A DNA stretch of 5,290 bases from Rickettsiales bacterium (GTDB taxonomy: Bacteria; Pseudomonadota; Alphaproteobacteria; Rickettsiales; JANQQO01), in contig JANQQO010000068.1 in assembly GCA_028289305.1 (NCBI GenBank), forward strand, positions 1 to 5,290, read 5' to 3'. A model generated the notes under the pieces. It was not told where the DNA came from. It saw only the letters and a list, made by a program, of their open reading frames with translations, and ran no database searches. The position numbers were made by a program, and so were the translations under genes. Positions 1 through 4,424 of this stretch are shown in pieces (within the stretch, counting starts at the first letter, position 1; every line of letters starts with the position of its first letter).

Positions 1-41
<41 letters not shown>

Positions 42-69
42 TCAAAGAATTGCCTTGAAAAGGAGAGTG

Positions 70-98
70 TTTGTAACGCAACTCCGCCCTAGACGCAA
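70..98 (-). promoter_or_regulatory. Possible promoter of the tRNA-fMet gene
   Basis: On the minus strand TTGCGT (98-93) is followed after 17 bp by TACAAA (75-70), placing a transcription start near 63, about 22 nt ahead of the mature tRNA 5' end. The match to sigma70 consensus is modest (3/6 and 4/6), so position and spacing are the main support. It overlaps the -35 region of the divergent plus-strand promoter. Confidence 0.3.
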
Positions 99-117
99 CC
101 CCTCATCACGCTATAAT
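90..117 (+). promoter_or_regulatory. Candidate sigma70 promoter for the DUF1467 gene
   Basis: A perfect TATAAT (112-117) lies 16 bp after TAGACG (90-95, 4/6 to TTGACA). The predicted start is near 124, giving a leader of about 22 nt before the ATG at 146. The -10 box overlaps the upstream in-frame ATG at 116, which would therefore not be in the transcript; this favours the ATG at 146 as the start. Confidence 0.5.
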
Positions 118-145
118 GGCGTTTTATCACAAAAACACACACTCT

Positions 146-385
146 ATGCAATCCATCACCTTCCTTTTTACCTTTATCACCGTATGGTCACTGGTGATGT
201 TTTTGGTGCTCCCGTTTGGTGTGCGTCCCCCAGAAAACCCCAAGATAGGTCAAGCCGATGGCGCGCCAGATAACCCGCGCTTCTGGCGTAAGGTAGGCAT
301 TTCCGCCGCCATCGCCCTCATCCTCACTATATTATTTCACGCCGTATTCTTTGAGCAATTTACTGAGTGGTTGCGTGCTGTCTAA
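146..385 (+). CDS. DUF1467 family small inner-membrane protein
   Basis: A 79-residue protein of the DUF1467 family, found mostly in Alphaproteobacteria, with no established function. Two hydrophobic segments at about residues 4-24 and 49-69 predict a two-pass inner-membrane protein. The family signature is visible: a Trp in the first helix, then LPFGVR (22-27), then a short loop with GAPDNPRFWRK (39-49) leading to the second helix. An in-frame ATG at 116 would add ten residues, but it lies in a perfect TATAAT box, and family members begin close to the first helix, so the ATG at 146 is preferred. No clear Shine-Dalgarno sequence precedes it. The last 18 codons (stop included) overlap the end of the convergent DUF2079 gene. 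Family assignment is from pattern recognition; the role is unknown. Confidence 0.88.
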   Translation: MQSITFLFTFITVWSLVMFLVLPFGVRPPENPKIGQADGAPDNPRFWRKVGISAAIALILTILFHAVFFEQFTEWLRAV

Positions 386-2062
386 CGCAGGTCGCCGTAC
401 CCCATCCTCTAAATCCTGCTGATACAGTGCGACAATCTTTTCATACAGCACCTCCTTCGGCACGATGCTCTGCCGATTTTTCTCCAGCACCAACCACGGA
501 TCATCCCAATAAATAATGCCCCAGCCATATTCTTCTAACATTGCGTATACGCTACTTAAAGGCACCGGGGGAAATGGCACAGGCCGAAGCATAAACATAG
601 GCTTTGACATTTTTATAACAGCAATATCAAGCTCAGAAAGTGGTAAGGATTCTATTTTATATACACGCTCACGTTTTGCGATATGCGGCCCTACCCAGCG
701 TGTTATACCAATACCCTTTTCCTGAGGAACTGTTTCTAAAAACTCTTGCAACTCTCTAAATTCAGGGTCAAACGACCACTGCATATCTTTTTGAAAAAAT
801 AGCTTTGTATTTGCTGAAATGAGAGGCGCCACCACGAGCAGCATAATCCCTACATGAAATAATGCGATTGCTATGGGGATCTCCTGTAAAACAGGTAATG
901 ATTTAGGTAAAAAACGCCGCAATACCATCACTCCAACACATGCAGCAATAATCATCGCCGGCATCATCGTGGAGGCGTGGTAAAAGATAATGTTGCGTGG
1001 AATGGAGCTCTCTGAATAAATGGTTGCTGCTAAGTCCGCGCTTGCAGGTAACAAAAACATGAAACCTACCAGTGGCATCAGAAACAGCGGCAAGAAAAGC
1101 TTCGCGTAGTAAATAAGGTTAAGCGTATGAAAAGGAAATAGAAACAACGCCACTAACGGCCCTGGCCATGGTGAGTGTAGCCAGGAATAGCGCGAGATAG
1201 ACCGTGTAAAACGATTCTGATCTTTAAGTCCTTGTAAGTCTGTAAACATCGGGTGCGCTTCGCCTCCACGAAAAAATGGCATGATATGGGCTATCACCAC
1301 ATACACGGCCACCAATCCACACGCAGCAATCACCCCGCCACGACGCCATTCCTGATGATACCATCCCCACAGAATGCCAAATCCAGCAACCGCCACGCCA
1401 AAATGCTCCTTCGCCAATAATAGTCCCGCAAGACAGGCCACAAAAACCCTAAATCGCTTTGCCACCAATGCCCATAGTGCGATCGCAAACAGTGGCACCG
1501 CCAGCGTATGATCCTGTATGCTAAACAGCGTGGCATAAAGCGTAATCGGGTTTAACAGATAGATCAGCGACCAGGTGAATGCCTCCTGTGGCTTCACCCC
1601 CAAGCGCATGCATGTAGCAAACAAGGGCAGGGCGGTAAACGCCATACACACCACATGCACAATAATCAAAAACTCAGGCGCAAACCCACTCAGCCGGAAA
1701 AATGGCGCTAAAATAAAAATCAGCGGGGAGAAGTGAAATGCCAGCCACGACGTATCCGCCTTATACGGAAAACTCGTGCTATTGAGCGGCCATTCGCCAT
1801 TCCCCGCATACCACAAAATTTGAATAAAACTCCCGAAATCCGCGGTGTGGTAGCCAAATCCCCAAAAACGTATGAAATCGATATTCGCGAATACAAGCGT
1901 ATAAATACCCACCACTACCAATAACGCACGCCGATAAAAGCGTATTTTATCAGGTGCGGGAGGGTTTACTTGCTGCCCTTCTTGCTGCTGGTGCACCACC
2001 TGACGAAGGCGTCCGGGCAATCCTCCAAAAAACTGAAAAATACCCAGCACCCGTTGCAGCAT
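332..2062 (-). CDS. DUF2079 family polytopic membrane protein
   Basis: A 576-residue integral membrane protein recognised as DUF2079. After a polar N-terminus (1-42) come about ten hydrophobic segments, near 44-62, 108-122, 131-155, 161-182, 186-205, 206-226, 241-262, 300-340, 362-382 and 393-415, then a soluble C-terminal domain (about 416-576). Family landmarks are the loop after helix 1 with Asp at 75 (TADFGSF), LAFHFSP (107-113), KEHFGV (218-223) and FYHASTMMPAM (360-370). DUF2079 is generally grouped with GT-C-fold membrane glycosyltransferases; Asp75, in the first external loop, sits where such enzymes keep a catalytic acid. That role is inference, and no substrate can be named. The start codon is 3 bp after the trpS stop, and an AGGG 8 nt upstream lies in the final trpS codons, so the two genes are likely translationally coupled. 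The 3' end overlaps DUF1467 by 54 bp. Confidence 0.88.
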   Translation of the reverse strand: MLQRVLGIFQFFGGLPGRLRQVVHQQQEGQQVNPPAPDKIRFYRRALLVVVGIYTLVFANIDFIRFWGFGYHTADFGSFIQILWYAGNGEWPLNSTSFPYKADTSWLAFHFSPLIFILAPFFRLSGFAPEFLIIVHVVCMAFTALPLFATCMRLGVKPQEAFTWSLIYLLNPITLYATLFSIQDHTLAVPLFAIALWALVAKRFRVFVACLAGLLLAKEHFGVAVAGFGILWGWYHQEWRRGGVIAACGLVAVYVVIAHIMPFFRGGEAHPMFTDLQGLKDQNRFTRSISRYSWLHSPWPGPLVALFLFPFHTLNLIYYAKLFLPLFLMPLVGFMFLLPASADLAATIYSESSIPRNIIFYHASTMMPAMIIAACVGVMVLRRFLPKSLPVLQEIPIAIALFHVGIMLLVVAPLISANTKLFFQKDMQWSFDPEFRELQEFLETVPQEKGIGITRWVGPHIAKRERVYKIESLPLSELDIAVIKMSKPMFMLRPVPFPPVPLSSVYAMLEEYGWGIIYWDDPWLVLEKNRQSIVPKEVLYEKIVALYQQDLEDGVRRPALDSTQPLSKLLKEYGVK

Positions 2063-2065
2063 GAT

Positions 2066-3061
2066 TTATACCCTAAGCAACCCAATCACATCCTGCACGT
2101 CGTGCAGATGCGCTTCTGCCATGCTGCCGGCTTTTTCTGCGCCCGCACGCAGTACGCCATCCAAATATCCGGGGTCCGCCATTAAGCGCCGCATCTCTGC
2201 GGTAATAGGGGAGAGCGCTTCCACCGCTGCCTCAGCCAATGCGCCTTTAAATTCAGCGAACCCACTCGTGGCAAACTGCGCTTCGGCCTCTTTGATGCTC
2301 ACATTCATCAGCGCCGCATAGATTGTCAGCAGATTCGCCGCCTCCGGCCGCCCCTCCACATCATATGTCACCCCTTCTGCCGCATCTGATTTTGCCTTTT
2401 TAATCTTCTTCGCAATCGTATCTGCATCATCTGTCAGATTAATTCGCGCATAATCCGAAGGATCGGATTTGCTCATCTTCTTCGTCCCATCTTTTAGGCT
2501 CATCACCCGCGTCGCCTCGCCCAAAATCAGCGGCTCAGGGATCGGAAACACCTCATTCTCATAATGCCGGTTAAACGCGCCGGCAATATCGCGCGCCAGC
2601 TCCAAATGCTGCTTCTGGTCATCACCCACCGGCACATGCGTTGCGTGATAGAGCAGAATATCCGCCGCCATCAACACCGGATAGCTATAAAGTCCCAGCA
2701 CGGCATTATCCCGCTTCTTCCCCGCCTTCTCCTTAAACTGCGTCATACGATTCAGCCAGCCAAGCGGTGTATGACAGCTCAAAATCCACGCCAGTTCTGA
2801 ATGCCCTGGCACGGCCGATTGATGAAAAATAATGTGCTGTTCTGGGTCAATCCCGCAGGCAATATAAGCTGCGGCCATGGTGCGTATGTGTTCTGCGAGC
2901 GTAGCAGGATCTTGCGCTACTGTAATCGCGTGCAAATCCACGATGCAAAAAATGCACTCATACTGCTTTTGCAGCCCTACCCAGTTTTTAATCGCTCCGA
3001 GATAATTCCCCAGATGCAACTGCCCCGTCGGCTGCACGGCTGAAAACACGCGTCCACTCAT
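2066..3061 (-). CDS. trpS: Tryptophan--tRNA ligase (tryptophanyl-tRNA synthetase)
   Basis: Cytoplasmic class Ic aminoacyl-tRNA synthetase that joins tryptophan to tRNA-Trp using ATP. With the ATG at 3061 it is 331 residues, normal for bacterial TrpS. The start MSGRVFSAVQPTG leads into the HIGH-type motif HLGN (16-19). The tryptophan-pocket segment AADILLYHATHVPVGDDQKQ (132-151) follows, then the KMSKS motif, present exactly at 195-199 (KKMSKSDPSD). Nothing is missing. A TTG nine codons upstream (3088) is also open, but the ATG fits the family N-terminus; neither start has a strong Shine-Dalgarno sequence. The gene lies 62 bp after the intrinsic terminator of the upstream orphan gene, and I see no convincing promoter in that gap, so it may use a weak promoter or terminator read-through. 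DUF2079 follows after 3 bp. Confidence 0.97.
   Translation of the reverse strand: MSGRVFSAVQPTGQLHLGNYLGAIKNWVGLQKQYECIFCIVDLHAITVAQDPATLAEHIRTMAAAYIACGIDPEQHIIFHQSAVPGHSELAWILSCHTPLGWLNRMTQFKEKAGKKRDNAVLGLYSYPVLMAADILLYHATHVPVGDDQKQHLELARDIAGAFNRHYENEVFPIPEPLILGEATRVMSLKDGTKKMSKSDPSDYARINLTDDADTIAKKIKKAKSDAAEGVTYDVEGRPEAANLLTIYAALMNVSIKEAEAQFATSGFAEFKGALAEAAVEALSPITAEMRRLMADPGYLDGVLRAGAEKAGSMAEAHLHDVQDVIGLLRV
2071..2074 (-). promoter_or_regulatory. Ribosome binding site for the DUF2079 gene inside the trpS 3' end
   Basis: AGGG on the minus strand lies in the last sense codons of trpS (LRV, then TAA), with 8 nt to the ATG at 2062. It supports that ATG and suggests coupling between trpS termination and DUF2079 initiation. 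Confidence 0.55.
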
Positions 3062-3125
3062 GCCGCTAAAATACGCGAGCGACACCAAGATGGCTAGTAT
3101 TTTTGGCTAAGGGAGTCGTAGACAT

Positions 3126-3157
3126 AAAAAAACCCCGCCGCCAATTAAGGCGACGGG
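3126..3157 (-). terminator. Intrinsic terminator after the orphan gene
   Basis: In the minus-strand transcript, CCCGTCGCC (3157-3149) pairs with GGCGGCGGG (3142-3134) around a six-base loop. This makes nine pairs, one of them G-U. One G (3133) and seven T (3132-3126) follow. The structure sits 15 bp after the orphan gene's stop and 62 bp before the trpS ATG. On the plus strand the T run is short, so minus-strand use is favoured. Confidence 0.88.
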
Positions 3158-3172
3158 TGTTTTCGTAGAGCA

Positions 3173-3508
3173 TCACGCCGATTCAGCGTCATCATCAGAT
3201 GAATCGAGCTTATTCGGAGTGATAATAATGCCATGCGGGTTCATGACAAGCATCGGTGCATACTGTTCCGGACGCTGATGGTGAATCAATACCCATCGTG
3301 CATGAGGATTGTCCGCCACTGGAAACCCACAACCACGGGATTCTCCAAGGTATCTGTGCTTACCGTCTTCTGCGCAAACGTAGACATAGGTAACACTTTG
3401 CCCAAGTAGGTGCTCCCAACGGTTGTGGCCCGGCATATCCGAGGATTCTCTCGCCAAGGCGTCGCTCAGGGTACTCTTATCAACCAATGTTCTTTTAGAA
3501 TCATTCAT
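3173..3508 (-). CDS. Hypothetical protein, 111 aa, acidic C-terminal tail (orphan)
   Basis: I do not recognise the family. The 111-residue product is soluble, with no signal peptide or membrane segment. A polar N-terminus (1-27) precedes a probably beta-rich core: WEHLLGQSVTYVYVCAEDG (31-49), HRYLGESRGCGFPV (51-64), RWVLIHHQ (71-78), APMLVMNPHGIIITP (84-98). The end is acidic (SSDDDAESA, 103-111). It has two Cys (45, 60) and seven His (28, 33, 51, 69, 76, 77, 92), too scattered to claim a metal site. It is clearly a real gene: a strong promoter, AGGAG 9 nt before the ATG, and an intrinsic terminator 15 bp after the stop form a complete single-gene unit. It stands between rpsT and trpS without functional ties to either. 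The structured leader suggests regulated expression. Function unknown; recent acquisition or a lineage-specific gene are both possible. Confidence 0.85.
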   Translation of the reverse strand: MNDSKRTLVDKSTLSDALARESSDMPGHNRWEHLLGQSVTYVYVCAEDGKHRYLGESRGCGFPVADNPHARWVLIHHQRPEQYAPMLVMNPHGIIITPNKLDSSDDDAESA

Positions 3509-3512
3509 TTCC

Positions 3513-3528
3513 GTTTACTCCTGTAAAC
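3513..3528 (-). promoter_or_regulatory. Hairpin presenting the ribosome binding site of the 111-aa gene
   Basis: The minus strand reads GTTTAC-AGGA-GTAAAC, a perfect six-pair stem with the loop AGGA. The Shine-Dalgarno AGGAG (3522-3518) occupies the loop plus the first base of the 3' arm, 9 nt before the ATG at 3508. This arrangement could modulate ribosome access through a loop-binding protein or by melting. Confidence 0.5.
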
Positions 3529-3531
3529 AAA

Positions 3532-3602
3532 GCCCGAACGGGCAAACAACAGAAACACTCACCGACGCCGGAGAGTGGTCTTTTAGCAAAATCGCTAAGA
3601 AT
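3532..3602 (-). promoter_or_regulatory. Structured 5' leader of the 111-aa gene (three further stem-loops)
   Basis: Between the predicted start of transcription (about 3602) and the RBS hairpin, the minus strand can form three more stem-loops. The first is TTAGC/GCTAA (3598-3594 with 3587-3583). The second is CACTC, T, CCG, gcgt, CGG, T, GAGTG (3577-3556), with a single T-T mismatch. The third is GCCC-GTTC-GGGC (3543-3532), followed by TTTGTTT, which resembles a weak attenuator. No known riboswitch consensus was recognised. The function is inferred from structure only. Confidence 0.45.
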
Positions 3603-3608
3603 ATGTAA

Positions 3609-3637
3609 AGTATATCAAATTTTATCTATTTTATCAA
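3609..3637 (-). promoter_or_regulatory. Strong sigma70-type promoter of the 111-aa gene
   Basis: On the minus strand TTGATA (3637-3632) and TATACT (3614-3609) are separated by exactly 17 bp, each 5/6 to consensus. The predicted start is near 3602, leaving a leader of about 94 nt. It is the best promoter match in the window and lies in very AT-rich DNA. Confidence 0.75.
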
Positions 3638-3646
3638 GTAAAATAG
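3626..3646. promoter_or_regulatory. Inverted repeat over the -35 box, candidate operator
   Basis: Perfect eight-base arms CTATTTTA (3626-3633) and TAAAATAG (3639-3646) flank a five-base centre. The repeat covers the whole -35 hexamer, as a repressor site would. A second inverted repeat, ATAGCG (3643-3648) with CGCTAT (3659-3664), overlaps its right arm. No specific regulator can be named. Confidence 0.45.
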
Positions 3647-3693
3647 CGTGCTAAATATCGCTATATTTCAATAGAATAAAATATAAATAGAGC

Positions 3694-3716
3694 AAAAAAG
3701 GGCGCGCGCCACACGC
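3694..3716 (-). terminator. Possible weak terminator after rpsT
   Basis: On the minus strand GCGTG (3716-3712) can pair with CGCGC (3708-3704) around a three-base loop; GCCC and then six T (3699-3694) follow. The GGCGCGCGCC stretch here could fold differently. The gap between stem and T run weakens the case, but the site is about 70 bp after the rpsT stop and ahead of the next promoter. Confidence 0.3.
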
Positions 3717-3783
3717 AACACAGGCATGTATGCGTGCATTTCTACACGCCACTAAAATCAGAAAATTAGGGAAAATAGACGCG

Positions 3784-4350
3784 CTATTTCTTGGCGTCAG
3801 ATTTTTTGCTATCGGCTTTTTTTGCTGGCGCTTTCTTGGCCGCGGGCTTTTTTGCTGCAGGTTTTTTCTCTGCTGCCTTTTTAGGTGCGGCTTTCTTTGC
3901 TGCGGGCTTTTTCGCCTCTTCTTTTTCTGCTGGGGCAGGGGCCTTTTTAGCTTCCTTCTTGGCCTCTTTCTTTGGCGCTTCTTCTTTCGCGGCTTCTTCT
4001 TTTGCCTTGGGTGCAGCCTTTGGCTTCGCAGCAGGTTTCGCCTTTGCTTTACCTTTTGCTGGTGCAGAGGCCACCTTTAACGTACCCAGCTGCAGCGCTT
4101 TCACTAATTTCGTTAAGCGACTCGTCTTACGCGCTGCGGTATTGGCCTTCATCACGCCTTTTCTCACCGCGCGGCCCAGTTCCTTCTGTGCCACACGCAG
4201 TGCATCTTGCGCGGCTTCTTTATTATTATCGTTCACCGCTGCTTCCACCTTTTTGATAAAGGTGCGCACATGGCTACGCGCCGCGCGATTCCGCTCGGTA
4301 CGCGTTGCGGTTTGCCGTATACTTTTTAATGTCGCCTTATGATGTGCCAT
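3784..4350 (-). CDS. rpsT: 30S ribosomal protein bS20 with long Lys/Ala-rich C-terminal extension
   Basis: bS20 binds 16S rRNA early in assembly of the small subunit. Residues 1 to about 87 are a complete bS20: MAHHKATLKSIRQ at the start, RNRAARSHVRTFIKK (20-34), then GVMKANTAARKTSRLTKLV (65-83). The family normally ends here at about 85-90 residues, but this protein runs to 188. The extra segment (94-188) holds 34 Lys, 33 Ala and 10 Glu, with almost no hydrophobic residues, and resembles histone H1-like and other Lys/Ala/Pro tails. Its last 42 residues repeat KK every five residues without exception. The tail is probably disordered and may bind RNA or DNA; that is inference. The ATG at 4350 fits the family; the Shine-Dalgarno sequence is weak. 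maeB ends 70 bp upstream. dnaA, the usual alphaproteobacterial neighbour, is not downstream. Confidence 0.96.
   Translation of the reverse strand: MAHHKATLKSIRQTATRTERNRAARSHVRTFIKKVEAAVNDNNKEAAQDALRVAQKELGRAVRKGVMKANTAARKTSRLTKLVKALQLGTLKVASAPAKGKAKAKPAAKPKAAPKAKEEAAKEEAPKKEAKKEAKKAPAPAEKEEAKKPAAKKAAPKKAAEKKPAAKKPAAKKAPAKKADSKKSDAKK
3787..3912 (-). repeat. Degenerate 15-bp coding repeat: KK pentads in the bS20 tail
   Basis: The region encodes residues 147-188, where a KK pair begins at 147, 152, 157, 162, 167, 172, 177, 182 and 187: eight five-residue units plus a final KK. Units vary (KKPAA, KKAAP, KKAAE, KKAPA, KKADS, KKSDA). The Lys codons mix AAA and AAG between units, so the periodicity is kept at the protein level rather than by recent DNA duplication. 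Confidence 0.9.
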
Positions 4351-4374
4351 ATATCTTAACTCGTTGTATTACAT

Positions 4375-4389
4375 CTCTTTAAAAAAGAG
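4375..4389. repeat. Short inverted repeat in the rpsT leader
   Basis: CTCTTT (4375-4380) and AAAGAG (4384-4389) flank three bases. It lies between the candidate rpsT start point and the rpsT ATG, so it could fold at the 5' end of the message. It has no GC-rich stem and is not a convincing maeB terminator. Confidence 0.3.
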
Positions 4390-4395
4390 GCGCCA

Positions 4396-4424
4396 TACAT
4401 AATGCTAATCACCCGTTCCGTCAA
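4396..4424 (-). promoter_or_regulatory. Candidate rpsT promoter overlapping the maeB stop codon
   Basis: On the minus strand TTGACG (4424-4419, 5/6) contains the maeB stop codon TGA. It is followed after 17 bp by TATGTA (4401-4396, only 3/6). The predicted start near 4389 gives a leader of about 39 nt. The -35 box is good and the -10 poor, as is common in Alphaproteobacteria. Confidence 0.35.

Larger units (their letters stand above)
3601..3690. other. AT-rich block between rpsT and the 111-aa gene
   Basis: Only 17 of 90 bases are G or C, far below the surrounding genes. The block contains the promoter and inverted repeats described separately, plus short A/T tracts upstream of the -35 box that could act as an UP element or a nucleoid-protein site. 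The rest of the 275-bp intergenic region (3509-3783) holds the leader on one side and a possible rpsT terminator on the other; I see no coding potential in it. Confidence 0.6.

Noticed and set aside
116..145. Upstream ATG for the DUF1467 gene
   Set aside because: It is embedded in the TATAAT box and would lie upstream of the predicted transcription start; the family begins near the ATG at 146.
3062..3088. TTG start nine codons upstream for trpS
   Set aside because: TrpS proteins typically begin just before the RVFSAVQPTG block, matching the ATG at 3061; the extra residues look like leader sequence.
3423..3608. Plus-strand 61-codon frame overlapping the orphan gene and its leader
   Set aside because: It runs antisense to a well-supported gene unit, with no RBS or recognisable product.
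3601..3700. AT-rich region next to rpsT as a replication origin
   Set aside because: No DnaA box matching TTATNCACA was found, and dnaA is not adjacent in the window.
3730..4080. Plus-strand frame with Phe/Cys/Leu-rich product resembling a membrane protein
   Set aside because: Another shadow of the bS20 tail; its apparent hydrophobicity comes from reversed Lys codons.
3791..4342. Long plus-strand open frame (183 codons) opposite rpsT, rich in Ala, Phe and Gly
   Set aside because: It is the complementary-strand shadow of the Lys/Ala repeat: AAA/AAG and GCN codons read as Phe/Leu and Gly/Ser/Ala. It has no independent family match and rpsT is certain.
4375..4389. CTCTTT/AAAGAG repeat as a maeB terminator
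   Set aside because: The stem lacks GC pairs and no separate T run follows it; rpsT may simply be partly co-transcribed with maeB.
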